Of a DNA stretch of 64,000 nucleotides, positions 1-8,070 are shown piece after piece. The DNA is from Frigoriglobus tundricola (lineage in GTDB: Bacteria > Planctomycetota > Planctomycetia > Gemmatales > Gemmataceae): the NCBI RefSeq assembly GCF_013128195.2, contig NZ_CP053452.2, positions 2,604,001 through 2,668,000 of the forward strand, read 5' to 3'. The notes beneath the pieces are model-generated. The model had not been told where the DNA came from, made no database searches, and saw only the letters and a program-made list of their open reading frames with translations. Position 1 is the stretch's first letter. Each line of letters starts with the position of its first letter. A program made the position numbers and the translations under genes.

Positions 1-77
1 GCCTTCATGGCCGTGCCGAGCGCGCGCGCGAGTTCCTCCTCGGTCGGGTCGATCAGCCGCCCGTCGAACGCCGCCAT
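1..77 (-). CDS. 5' end of an unknown gene (partial)
   Basis: An ATG on the minus strand at 77 opens a frame that runs off the window edge after about 25 residues (starts MAAFDGRLIDP). The fragment is acidic and probably helical, but too short to assign. No strong Shine-Dalgarno is visible. It lies downstream of the beta-propeller gene on the same strand, separated from it by an inverted repeat. The call rests only on the open frame and clean start. Confidence 0.4.
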   Translation of the reverse strand, partial: MAAFDGRLIDPTEEELARALGTAMK

Positions 78-110
78 GCCGGCCCCTCGGAATTTGTTCG
101 GAGCGCTTCT

Positions 111-220
111 GTTCGTAGTGACCCGCTTCAGCGGGTCTCGCCGCGTCGCGGCGCCCGGGAGCAAGTGGGGGCGGCGGGGACGCTCCGCGTCCCGACCCGC
201 TGGAGCGGGTCACTACGAAC
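111..220. repeat. Intergenic inverted repeat, 27-base arms
   Basis: The arms at 111-137 and 194-220 are reverse complements with one mismatch. Each arm also contains its own small palindrome (gacccgct / agcgggtc), so the element can fold as two nested hairpins. It lies between two minus-strand genes and could act as a terminator, a MITE-like repeat or both. Confidence 0.75.
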
Positions 221-232
221 AAAGGCGCGCAC

Positions 233-1739
233 TCACACGCCCTCCAGCAGCTTCGCCATCGGCCACACCTGCACGCCCTCGTCGCACGCGGTCACGAGCG
301 CCTCACCGCACGCCGCGAGCGCGTGAATCGGGCCGAGGCTCCAGCGGAACACCACGCTCCGCTCGTCCGAAATGACGTCGGTGCGGTACGCGACGAGCGA
401 GCCGTCGCGGCGCCCGACGTACAGCCACCGGCCGCCGGGGGCGAACGCGACGCCGGTCACCTCGTCGGGCAGCTCGCCGTCGTGGAACCGGCCCTCGCCG
501 GTGACCGCGTGGTGGACCGCGAGCGCCCGCCCGTACCCGACCGCGACCTGGCCGCCGTCCGGCGAGAACGCCACCTGCGGCGCCGGCGCGCGCCCCGGTC
601 GCGGGATCACGGGAACCGTGCGGTAGATGTCCGTTCGCGGGAACGGGACCGCCGCGAGCGTCTTCCCGCCGGTTTCGTAAATGCGGATCTGCTGGTCCCG
701 CCGAACCGCGAGCCGCGCGCCGTCGCGGCTGAACGCGAGCGGGCCGGCGCGATCGACCAGCGGAATCGCCAGCTCCCGGGCCCGAGCGTCCGGCGGAGAT
801 GCGACCATAATTTGCCCGGCCGCAACGAAATACATCGTGTCCCGAACCGGGTCGTCGGGGAGTTCGTCGAACAGCGTCGGCGCCGGAGGAGCGGACGTTC
901 TGGCCGGCGCCGGGCGGAACGCGACCGTTTCGACGCCGTGCATCTGGACCGCGACCGCGTGCGTACCGGTCCGCGGTGCGGTGACCCGGAGCCCGTCGAA
1001 GGTCCCCCGCGACCGCGAGATAGCGGCCGTCTGCCGAAAGAGCGAGTTGCGGACGAACGGACGGGGCAACCGGTTCGGCCGCGTCGGCGGACGTGTAGAC
1101 CGGCTCCGCGCCCGCGTCCAGGTCCCACAGCCACACCCGACCGACGCCCGCGCCGGCGACCCACCGCCCGTCCGCCGACGCGGCCACGGCCACGCACGGG
1201 GCCGGCGTCCGCAGCAGCGCCGGTCGCTGCGGCGGGGGCGCGCCGTGCTCCTCCTGAAAGTCGATGCACGGTCCGCAGCACGGCCCGGCCCAGCCGAGCG
1301 CCTTCTCGGTGCCGACCGCGCCGCACCCGCACACCGCGATGAGGTCGTTCGCCTTGCCCGCCCGGCGCCGGTACACGCGGTCCGGGAACACGTGCCACAC
1401 CGGCGGGCGCGTGTTCATCTTCGAGGCGTTTACGAGGTAGTCCCGCTCCGGTGTGACGACGCGGCCCACGACGCGCACGTGCCGGCGGCCGGAGACCGCC
1501 GTCCACCACGCCACGAGAACCTGCCCCGCGGTGCCGGTGGCGTCGATGTCGCGCGTGGCCCAGAACTCGACGCCTTCGGGTTCGGCCGCGGTGCGAGCAG
1601 CGACCCGCTTCAGGCTGATCTTCGTGTGCGGGACGCGGGCCGCGGCCCCGGCCTCACTCACCTGGCGGAACGCGGTTTCGAGGGCGCGGTGGACCACCGC
1701 CTCGTTCGGATCGGTGAACCGCGTATCGGTGCGCGTCAT
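233..1739 (-). pseudogene. WD40-like beta-propeller protein, frameshifted
   Basis: Two overlapping frames form one protein of about 500 residues. The N-terminal part starts at ATG 1739 (MTRTDTRFTDPNEAVV) and carries an SWF-type cysteine patch (CGCGAVGTEK, GPCCGPC) followed by propeller strands (VAVAASADGRWVAGAG, LALSADGRYLAVAG). The frame breaks at a run of five C at 1004-1008. With four C it continues as AGTFDGLRV into the downstream frame, which has further blades (LAFSRDGARLAV, VAFSPDGGQVAVG, VAFAPGGRWLYVG) and ends at 233. No catalytic motif is seen; the role is probably scaffolding or binding. The break may be a real slippage mutation or a read error. Confidence 0.65.
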
Positions 1740-1921
1740 TGGCAGATGAACGGGATCGGGTGACGGAAGCGCCTCGCGGCGCCGAGCGAACAATTGTGGC
1801 GAGGTGATTATGGACGGCAACCGCGTGCGCCGGAAGGCCGGTTGTGGGAAGGAGGGGAGGTGCGCCGGCGCCCTTGCGAGCGCCGAAGTACCGGCGCGAG
1901 CCGGCAGAGGGGTTCCACCAG

Positions 1922-1990
1922 AGACGCCGTTGGGAGTTGAACCCACACCGAACGCTTTGCAGGCGTCCGCCCGACCCGTCGGTCGGCGTC
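1922..1990 (-). tRNA. tRNA-Cys-like sequence, anticodon GCA, shortened D arm
   Basis: The 69-base sequence folds with a perfect 7-bp acceptor (GACGCCG/CGGCGTC), a 5-bp anticodon stem (one G-U) with loop CTGCAAA, and a T loop TTCAACT on a stem with one mismatch. The anticodon GCA and discriminator U73 both match tRNA-Cys identity. The D arm is abnormally short (4-bp stem, 4-base loop), and CCA is not encoded. Its first two bases overlap the TGA of the 172-residue gene at 1989. It may be a degenerate tRNA, a tRNA mimic or a substrate RNA of the adjacent genes. A covariance scan would decide how tRNA-like it is. Confidence 0.55.
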
Positions 1991-2507
1991 ATTGTTCGTC
2001 GTTGGGTCCGGTCCACTGCCGGTTGTACTCTACGCGCAGGCGCCTCGCGCCGTACTGGCCGCGCTGGCAGAAGTCGCACCCGCACGGTTTCCGCCCGTGG
2101 GCACCGGGCAGGTACCGCCAGCCGACGACTTGCGGGAGGCGCCGGATCTGGTGGAGTTCGCCCGCCGCGATCCGTCGGGGCACAACCACTTCCCAGCCCA
2201 GCAGGTCGCGCCCGGTGGTGAACAGCGCCACCGCCTCGGCGGCGGAGGTCCACTGGTGCTCCCGGCCGTAATGACCGACCCACACGCGCTCGCCGTCCGG
2301 GATGCGGGCGTACACCCCGACGAGCGGCCCCGCGTTGCCGCGGCGCAGTTCGCGTACCCACTGGTGCGTCAGGAAGAAGTTCGGGACCACGGGCACCACG
2401 AAGACGCCGCCGGGAAACGAGCCGAGGGCCTTCCGGACCCGGCTGATCCCGCTGCGGCGGATGCGCGGCACCCGGGCCGCCGCGGCGATGTGGACGAACA
2501 TCGCCAT
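1989..2507 (-). CDS. Conserved small protein, possible ADP-ribosyltransferase-like fold, tRNA-linked
   Basis: A 172-residue protein. The N-terminus (FVHIAAAARVPRIRRSGI) resembles the His-containing opening of the Tpt1/DarT-type ADP-ribosyltransferase fold. The C-terminal half has an ordered block, VVGWRYLPGAHGRKPCGC followed by DFCQRGQYGARRLR, in which the CxCxxC cysteines may bind a metal. I do not recognise a named family, so the ART link is inference from the N-terminal pattern alone. It starts three bases after the stop of the 88-residue gene, implying coupled translation, and its stop codon overlaps the tRNA-Cys-like sequence. Confidence 0.7.
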   Translation of the reverse strand: MAMFVHIAAAARVPRIRRSGISRVRKALGSFPGGVFVVPVVPNFFLTHQWVRELRRGNAGPLVGVYARIPDGERVWVGHYGREHQWTSAAEAVALFTTGRDLLGWEVVVPRRIAAGELHQIRRLPQVVGWRYLPGAHGRKPCGCDFCQRGQYGARRLRVEYNRQWTGPNDEQ

Positions 2508-2510
2508 CGG

Positions 2511-2777
2511 TCACTTCTTCGCCGTTTCGGCGTCGCCGCTCGCGCGGAGGTGCGCCTTGCTCAGTTCGTGGAAGTCCGGCACATCGGCGGCGGGCAACCG
2601 GTTGTGCCCGGCCCCGACGACGACCCAGCCGTCGTCCCAACTGCCGTCCGGCTCACGCAACTTGACGAAGCGCCCGGCCGCGGCGTGCGGTTCGGGGATC
2701 CACGAGACCAGGTGGAGTTCGCCGTTCTCGATCCGCTTGACCAACCGGCACTGGCGGTAAAACACTGGCTTCGCCAC
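2511..2777 (-). CDS. Small conserved protein (88 aa), partner of the downstream tRNA-linked gene
   Basis: The GTG at 2777 is chosen as start because a strong purine-rich site (GAAAGGGGG) lies just upstream and because any longer frame would run into the tRNA at 2805-2875. The product begins VAKPVFYRQCRLVKR, with the motifs WIPEPHAAAGRFVKL and DGSWDDGWVVV, and looks like a small soluble beta-rich domain. No enzymatic motif is seen and the function is unknown. It sits between the tRNA-Arg-like gene and the 172-residue gene, all on one strand, and probably forms one transcript with them. Confidence 0.65.
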   Translation of the reverse strand: MAKPVFYRQCRLVKRIENGELHLVSWIPEPHAAAGRFVKLREPDGSWDDGWVVVGAGHNRLPAADVPDFHELSKAHLRASGDAETAKK

Positions 2778-2804
2778 GAGGCCCCCTTTCGCACATCCGG
2801 GCTG

Positions 2805-2875
2805 TATCCCCGCCAGGAATCGAACCTGGTCCGCGACCTTCGCAGAGTCGCGTGCCACCACCACACCCCGGGGAC
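2805..2875 (-). tRNA. tRNA-Arg-like, anticodon GCG
   Basis: A 71-base cloverleaf: acceptor GTCCCCG/CGGGGAT (first pair G-U), D stem GTGT/GCAC, anticodon stem CGACT/GGTCG with loop CTGCGAA, 4-base variable loop, and a perfect T arm CCAGG-TTCGATT-CCTGG, discriminator A. CCA is not encoded. Anticodon GCG is odd, because bacteria normally read CGN arginine codons with ACG (inosine). Position 8 is G rather than U, and the D loop is short. It is therefore either a rare real tRNA or a tRNA-derived element belonging to the neighbouring gene pair. Confidence 0.6.
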
Positions 2876-2937
2876 GCTGTTCACCGGATAGAGGAAGTGA
2901 GCGCGAGGCAGGTTCGCGCCTCGCGTCATGCGGGTTC

Positions 2938-3045
2938 GTGTGGATCAGTTTTCCCTGGGACCGCGGGCGGCTCGCCCGCTCTTTGCGAAGAAGCGGGCGA
3001 GCCGCCCGCGGTCCCAGGGAAAGCTAGGGAAAACCGATCCACACA
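2938..3045. repeat. Long palindromic element, 31-bp perfect core
   Basis: Perfect inverted arms lie at 2950-2980 and 2992-3022 around an 11-base loop. They are flanked by a second, nearly matching pair (gtgtggatcagttttcc near 2938 against ggaaaaccgatccacac near 3029). The element lies between the tRNA-like cassette and rplC. It may be a MITE-like or REP-like repeat; no transposase frame lies inside it. Confidence 0.8.
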
Positions 3046-3147
3046 ACTTGGTATGAGGCCGGCTCCGGGCGACACGCTCACTTGCCGCGCCCGCCCTTGC
3101 AGGCGGGGCGCCCCACTCACGCCTCGCCACCGTTCGTCCCACAAACG

Positions 3148-3180
3148 CGTGAAGCCCACCCGTATTGGGTGGGCTTCACG
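3148..3180 (-). terminator. Terminator hairpin after rplC
   Basis: A perfect 14-bp stem (cgtgaagcccaccc against gggtgggcttcacg) with a 5-base loop, 20 to 55 bases past the rplC stop. There is no long T tract, so it is a strong hairpin rather than a textbook intrinsic terminator. It implies that rplC is transcribed alone. Confidence 0.75.
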
Positions 3181-3201
3181 ATCCCGCTCGTACGGGGTGG
3201 G

Positions 3202-4122
3202 TTACTTCTTCTTCGCGGCGACCGCCGGGGCCTCGTGCTTCTTGGTCTTGGCCTTCGGCGAGCCCGGGCCGACCTTGTTCGTCGGGCGGACCATCACCAC
3301 TGCGCCGGGGAAGCCCGGGATGCCGCCGCGGATCAGCAGCAGGTTGTTTTCCAGGTCCACCTTCACGATCGCCAGGTTGCGGATCGTCACCCGCTCGTTC
3401 CCGTACCGCCCGGCCCGGCGCAGGCCCTTTTTCGGGCGCCCGGTACCACGGTTGCTCGCCAGTGACGCGGTCGAACCGGCCTGCCGGTGAACCTTCTTCG
3501 CACCGTGCGCGGCCGGCAGACCGGCGAAGTTGTGCCGCTTCATGACACCGGCCGTGCCGCGGCCCTTCGTCGTGCCGATCACGTCCACCGCCAGCACGTC
3601 CTTGAAGACGTTGTCGATGGTCAGCTTGTCCCCGACCTTCACCGTCATGTCCTCGGTGTAGAGGTCGAACTTCTTCGTCGCGCCTTCGCCGCTCACCTTG
3701 ATGCGCTCGACCTTGAAGCTGGCCTCGGCCGGCCCGGCCTTCACGGACGCGGGAACGACGAACCCGGTGCCCTGGTCGAGCCGGAACTCGCGGATCACCT
3801 TTTGGGGCTCGCAGTCCGCCTTCGGCGGCAGCACCACGCCGGCCTTCTGCCGCGCGTCCTTCCGCTTCGACTTCAGCCCGGCCGCGACGTGGCCCTGTTC
3901 CGGCCGGGTCGCGTTCTTCCGCTTCTTGTCCTGGAAGCCGAGCTGCACCGCCGCGTAGCCGTCCTTGCGGGCGGGGCCGGCCGTTTCGCCCTGCGCGGTG
4001 GGGAACTTGATTTGCAGCACGGGGCACGGCCCGAGTTGCAGCACGGTGACGGGTTCGGCCTTACCTTCGGCGGTGAACACCTGCGTCATGCGCAGTTTGT
4101 AACCGATCAGCCCGATGGACAT
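3202..4122 (-). CDS. rplC: 50S ribosomal protein uL3
   Basis: The product begins MSIGLIGYKLRMTQVF, and the central signature VIGTTKGRGTAGVMKRHNF followed by a GRPKKGLRRAGRYGNERVT block is diagnostic of bacterial uL3, which binds 23S rRNA near the peptidyl transferase centre. ATG 4122 is preceded by AAGGTG. At 306 residues it is about 100 longer than usual, with an insertion around residues 60-140 and a Lys/Ala-rich tail (KAKTKKHEAPAVAAKKK). Unusually it is not followed by rplD: a terminator hairpin closes it and unrelated genes flank it, so it lies outside an S10-type operon. Confidence 0.96.
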   Translation of the reverse strand: MSIGLIGYKLRMTQVFTAEGKAEPVTVLQLGPCPVLQIKFPTAQGETAGPARKDGYAAVQLGFQDKKRKNATRPEQGHVAAGLKSKRKDARQKAGVVLPPKADCEPQKVIREFRLDQGTGFVVPASVKAGPAEASFKVERIKVSGEGATKKFDLYTEDMTVKVGDKLTIDNVFKDVLAVDVIGTTKGRGTAGVMKRHNFAGLPAAHGAKKVHRQAGSTASLASNRGTGRPKKGLRRAGRYGNERVTIRNLAIVKVDLENNLLLIRGGIPGFPGAVVMVRPTNKVGPGSPKAKTKKHEAPAVAAKKK

Positions 4123-4159
4123 GAGAGCACCTTTCGCCGCGTCGGTGGCGGCACGTTCG

Positions 4160-4256
4160 GAGTTCCAAGTTCCCGGTTCCGGAGTTCCGAGTTGAAGACA
4201 CAAAGCCGAATCGCTCGTCTTCAACTCGGAACTCCGGAACCGGGAACTTGGAACTC
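4160..4256. repeat. Perfect 40-bp inverted repeat in the rplC leader
   Basis: The arms at 4160-4199 and 4217-4256 are exact reverse complements with a 17-base loop. The element lies between the TATAAT box at 4339-4344 and the rplC start at 4122, so it would be transcribed as a very stable hairpin in the leader. It could be a regulatory structure, an RNA processing site or an inserted repeat. Confidence 0.85.
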
Positions 4257-4338
4257 CCAGGAGCCCCGGCCGACCTGCACTCGGCTTCGGGGTGCCGTGC
4301 ATCAGTCGGATTCAGTTCGGGGCGTTATGGAAGTGTGA

Positions 4339-4344
4339 ATTATA
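4339..4344 (-). promoter_or_regulatory. Candidate -10 box for rplC
   Basis: A perfect TATAAT on the minus strand in otherwise GC-rich DNA, about 215 bases upstream of the rplC ATG. No good -35 lies at 16-18 bases; TTGGCT at about 21 bases is the best candidate. Transcription would begin near 4332 and include the palindromic leader. Confidence 0.45.
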
Positions 4345-4723
4345 GCGGTAACGGCGCCACCGGCCAGCCAACGGCGGCCCGAGTTGCGCGTTACTCGTTT
4401 CAAGTCGCGGTGAAAAGCCTTATTGAAGTCTCAAGTCAGAAGGTCACAAGCTCAGGAACCCCGGGCGTGGCCCGGGGCCGAGAACGCGCCGGCGGACGCC
4501 GGCCGGAAAATCGGCACCCGACCGGGGTACCGTTCCTCAGCCCCGGGCCACGACGGGGGGGGTGGGGACCGGGCCGAGATCCGGGGAAGTTTGGGAAGGA
4601 ATTTCCGTCCACTCGTCCCCATCATCCGCGCATTTTGCGGTCACAACCTGAACTTTGGAACTTGGAACCGCGCCGGGAGCGGGTACGATTGAATCGCTTC
4701 TCCCGACACTCAAGGGGTACACC

Positions 4724-6247
4724 ATGAGGCGGCTGTTCGCGACGGTCGGGGCGTTAGGGATGGCGGCAGGCGGCGTGTTCGGAGAGCCGGACTCTGCGCC
4801 CGCACCCGCCCCCGCGTCCGTTTCCGCGGGGTCCCCGGCCGAGCTGGTGCCCCGGCTCGGGGCCGACGACTTCCGCACGCGGGAGGCGGCGGTCGCGGCG
4901 CTGGAGCGGTCGGGCGCCGCGGCGATCCCGGCGCTCCGCGAAGCGATGAAGTCGGACGACCCGGAAGTACGGTTGCGGGCCGCGACGATCCTCCACAAGC
5001 TCCAGCGCACCGCCGACAGTGCCGCCAAGCTGACCCCGGCGAAAATCACCCTCGCCTACAAAAACGTGCCGCTGGGCACCGCGGTCAGCGACCTGAAGAC
5101 CCGCACCGGGCTGAACCTCAGCTTCGACCTCACCCAGATCGCCGACCCGCTCCGCAAAATCACCTGCGTAACCGGGGAGCTGAGTACGTGGGAGGCTCTG
5201 GACGCGTTCTGCGCCGCCGCCGGGCTCGTCGAGCAGTTCCAGCAAGAACTCGAGGTCCCGAAGGTGCAGATCCCCGGGCGCCGCGGGTACACGCCCCCGC
5301 CGCAGGTCCCGAGCGCGGACGCGGTCCCCATCGTTCTCATCGACGGCAAGGCGGCGCGGCTGCCCGGCGACCGCCGGACGGCGGTGCGGGTGCTGGCGAT
5401 CCCGGCGGCGTTCCCGGGGCACCGGGTCACGCTCGGCACCGGCGAAACGACGCTGTGCTTCGATGTCACCCCCGCTCCGGGGCTGAACTGGCAGGACGTG
5501 ACCGCCGTGAAGATCACCAAGCTCATCGACGACGCCGGCCGCGCCGGCGGGTCCGGTTCGGCGCGGCCGGCCAACGAGGGGGCGTCAGACGAGTTCGAGG
5601 GCGGGGTCGTCGCGTTCGGCGGGCCGGCCATTCGGTTCGGCGGGCCGATCGGGCTCGGCCGGTTCGACCCGCGCACCGGGGCACCGATCTACCCGGACAC
5701 CGTGGCGAACCCGCGCGTCGTCGCCGTGCCGCTGAAACTGGCCACGCCCACCGCACGCCGCATCAAGCGGATGGAGGGGCTGGTGCTGGGCGAGGTCACG
5801 CTGACGAACCAGAAGCTCATCACGGTGACCGACCCGGCCAAGAACACGGGCGTCCCCTTCGAGGGGGCCGGCCAGTTGCGCATGACCGTCGTCGGGGTGA
5901 CCCAGGCGAAGGGCGGGGGCACAACGGTACAGCTCCTGTTGGAGTACCCGTCGCCGTGGTCGGTGGCCGCGCGCCGCGGGGGCAACCCGGGCGGCATCTG
6001 GCCGGAGGTGCCGCGGGCGAGCAACCAGACGCCGACCGTGCAGTCCTTCGACGCGACCGGTAAAGCCGTCCCGGCCACGGTCGCCAGCAACTACACCGAC
6101 TCCAGTGACGACGGCCAGGTGCTCATGCAGCACCTGGGGCTGAGTTTCCGGAAGGACGCCGGCGTGCCGAGCAAACTGGTGGTCGTCGGCCCGCGGGCGA
6201 TGACCGTTGAGGTGCCGTTCGTGATGGAGAACGTGCCGCTGCCGTGA
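4724..6247 (+). CDS. Secreted protein with HEAT-like repeat and beta-rich C-terminus
   Basis: A 507-residue protein. The ATG at 4724 gives a clear signal peptide (MRRLFATVGALGMAAGG). Residues about 35-95 form a HEAT/Armadillo-type helical pair (LGADDFRTREAAVAALERSG, AAIPALREAMKSDDPEVRLRAATIL). The segment that follows (ITLAYKNVPLGTAVSDLKTRTGLNLSFD) resembles the short secretin/TonB-like N-terminal domains common in planctomycete envelope proteins. The rest has no family I recognise. It ends 46 bases from the convergent TIGR03000 gene, sharing a hairpin with it. It is probably periplasmic, with a scaffolding role; no catalytic motif was seen. Confidence 0.8.
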   Translation: MRRLFATVGALGMAAGGVFGEPDSAPAPAPASVSAGSPAELVPRLGADDFRTREAAVAALERSGAAAIPALREAMKSDDPEVRLRAATILHKLQRTADSAAKLTPAKITLAYKNVPLGTAVSDLKTRTGLNLSFDLTQIADPLRKITCVTGELSTWEALDAFCAAAGLVEQFQQELEVPKVQIPGRRGYTPPPQVPSADAVPIVLIDGKAARLPGDRRTAVRVLAIPAAFPGHRVTLGTGETTLCFDVTPAPGLNWQDVTAVKITKLIDDAGRAGGSGSARPANEGASDEFEGGVVAFGGPAIRFGGPIGLGRFDPRTGAPIYPDTVANPRVVAVPLKLATPTARRIKRMEGLVLGEVTLTNQKLITVTDPAKNTGVPFEGAGQLRMTVVGVTQAKGGGTTVQLLLEYPSPWSVAARRGGNPGGIWPEVPRASNQTPTVQSFDATGKAVPATVASNYTDSSDDGQVLMQHLGLSFRKDAGVPSKLVVVGPRAMTVEVPFVMENVPLP

Positions 6248-6254
6248 GTTCTGA

Positions 6255-6283
6255 CGACCGGGGGGGTGCGACACCCCCTGGTC
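6255..6283. terminator. Bidirectional hairpin between convergent genes
   Basis: A GC-rich inverted repeat (gaccgggggggtg against caccccctggtc) fills most of the 46-base gap between two convergent stop codons. Its position suggests shared termination; there is no T tract. Confidence 0.55.
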
Positions 6284-6293
6284 TCAAGAACGT

Positions 6294-7055
6294 TCACTTC
6301 CGGATGACGGGTCCGGGCGAATCGAAGATCACGCGAACCACTTCCCCCGGCGCCCCGGACACCGTCTTCGTCATTTCGACCTCCTGCCCGTGCTCCAACC
6401 ACCGCGCCGTGACCGTGAAGGTGCAGTTCCGCCCGGCCTCCACCGGCGGCGTCTTGTAGATGCGGTCGGTGCCCAGGAGGCGCGTCGGCTGGCCGTTGAC
6501 GAACACGTCCGCGGCCGGTTGCGGGAGGCGGAGCGAGAGGATGACGCACCCGCCGCTCGTCGCCGGGGGAGCGACCGGCGTCGCCGGACCGGGGTGCAAA
6601 CTCTCGACCACGGGCAGCCGCGGCGGCGGCGGCACGTGGTAGCGGGGCGTCGTGGTGTACACGCCGAGCCCGTACCCGTACCCCGCGACGCCGGGGTACG
6701 GCACCGCCCGGAAGTTCTTCGTGAGGTCGTCGTTCCCGAACACGCCGGGGATTGGACCGGGCACCGGAACCGGCGGCCCGTACAGGCTCAGCCCGTTCGG
6801 CCAGAAGCCGCGGTTGGCGCCGAAGAAGCCGTACACGCCGATGCTCGAACCGCCGGGCGGCAGCGGGTACCCGACGAACGGGGCGCCGATGTACGGGCCG
6901 GGCGGACCCGTGTAATAGGGGGGCAAGAACTGCCCGCCGATGAGGGGTGGGGCGGCGGGATCGGGAAGCGCTCCCGCCGCCGGGGGCTGTGCCCGCCCCG
7001 CACCGGGAACAGTCACGCACACGACAGCGATGAGCAAAAACGCGCGGGCGTCCAT
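6294..7055 (-). CDS. Secreted TIGR03000-domain protein
   Basis: A 253-residue protein. It starts MDARAFLLIAVVCVTVPGAGRA, a signal peptide. The middle is rich in Gly, Pro and Tyr (PPYYTGPPGPYIG). Residues about 165-245 match the planctomycete TIGR03000 domain: LSLRLPQPAADVFVNGQPT, TPPVEAGRNCTFTVTARW and GEVVRVIF. The domain is a small beta sandwich of unknown function found on exported planctomycete proteins. A paralogue with the same layout lies immediately upstream on the same strand. Confidence 0.85.
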   Translation of the reverse strand: MDARAFLLIAVVCVTVPGAGRAQPPAAGALPDPAAPPLIGGQFLPPYYTGPPGPYIGAPFVGYPLPPGGSSIGVYGFFGANRGFWPNGLSLYGPPVPVPGPIPGVFGNDDLTKNFRAVPYPGVAGYGYGLGVYTTTPRYHVPPPPRLPVVESLHPGPATPVAPPATSGGCVILSLRLPQPAADVFVNGQPTRLLGTDRIYKTPPVEAGRNCTFTVTARWLEHGQEVEMTKTVSGAPGEVVRVIFDSPGPVIRK

Positions 7056-7093
7056 GCCTTCTCCGAGTTGGGAGTTTGTGACCCGAAACCGTT

Positions 7094-7861
7094 TCACTTC
7101 CCCGCCGCGACCGCCGGCGCGCCCGCGGGCGCGCCGAAGTCCACGCGAACCACTTCGCCCGGCCCGCCCGTCACCGCCTTCGTCACCTCGACCACCTGCC
7201 CGCCCTCGACCCACCGCGCGGTGACCGTGTAGCCGTACACCCGGCCCGTCTCCAGCGGCGGCGACTCGTAGGTGCGGTCGGTGCCGGTCTGCGTCGTCGC
7301 CCGACCGTCCACCAGCACCTCCGCCCCCGCTTGTGGCAGCTTCACCGACAGCGTCAGGCACCCGCCCGCCGTGGCCCCGGTGCCCGGGTTACCGGACGCC
7401 GGACCGGTGCCCGTCCCGTTCACCGTCGGCCACGCGTGAACCGACAGGTGCTTGGGCCGCGGCATGGCGGAGTACAGGCCGATCCAGCCGTAGTTCACGA
7501 GACCCGGCGCGAGCGTGCTCCGCCACTGCTTCACGAGCGGGTCGTCACCGAACGTGGCGGGGAGCGGCCCGTACACCGGCACCGGCGGGCGGCAGAAGCT
7601 CACCCCGTTCGGCCACGTCTTGTCGGAGCAATCGACGGGCACCAGACCGTACCCGAAAAAGCCGGTGTACTTCGGCGGGGTCGGGTAGGTGATGGTCGGG
7701 CCTTTGGTGAGGCCGGGGTAGCTCCAGTACGGCGCGACGCGCGGCCCGCGGGGGTACCCGTAGTGGTGAAAGATCCCCAAAGGGCCGGTGTCATCGGCCC
7801 GCCCGGCGAGGGGGAGGCACACGCACACAATGACGACCGACCAGAACGCACGGGATCGCAT
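7094..7861 (-). CDS. Secreted TIGR03000-domain protein (tandem paralogue)
   Basis: A 255-residue protein that starts at ATG 7861 with the signal peptide MRSRAFWSVVIVCVCLPLAGRA. A low-complexity middle (FHHYGYPRGPRVAPYWSYPG) leads to the TIGR03000 domain (LSVKLPQAGAEVLVDGRAT, SPPLETGRVYGYTVTARW, GEVVRVDF). The organisation matches its neighbour at 6294-7055, 38 bases downstream, so the two look like a tandem duplication that has diverged in the middle region. Both share a WPNG(L/V)S(L/F) block. Confidence 0.85.
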   Translation of the reverse strand: MRSRAFWSVVIVCVCLPLAGRADDTGPLGIFHHYGYPRGPRVAPYWSYPGLTKGPTITYPTPPKYTGFFGYGLVPVDCSDKTWPNGVSFCRPPVPVYGPLPATFGDDPLVKQWRSTLAPGLVNYGWIGLYSAMPRPKHLSVHAWPTVNGTGTGPASGNPGTGATAGGCLTLSVKLPQAGAEVLVDGRATTQTGTDRTYESPPLETGRVYGYTVTARWVEGGQVVEVTKAVTGGPGEVVRVDFGAPAGAPAVAAGK

Positions 7862-8070
7862 GCAGCCTCCGGGATGAGCGTTTCGCGTTCGGAGCGCCGC
7901 GCCTGGGCTGTACGAAACGCGCGGCCGAACGAGGCCGGATACGGGCCACGGACTGTGGGAACGCGGGGCGGCGCGCCGAACGCGAAACACAAAAAGCATC
8001 GACCCGCCGGAGCGTGGCGCTCACCGGCGGGTCGTGCGAAGATCGGAAGGGCGGGGCCGGACCGCAGCGT

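Noticed and set aside
2778-2864. Longer start (2864) for the 88-residue gene
   Set aside because: The extra codons lie inside the tRNA-Arg-like sequence, while GTG 2777 has a strong purine-rich ribosome site.
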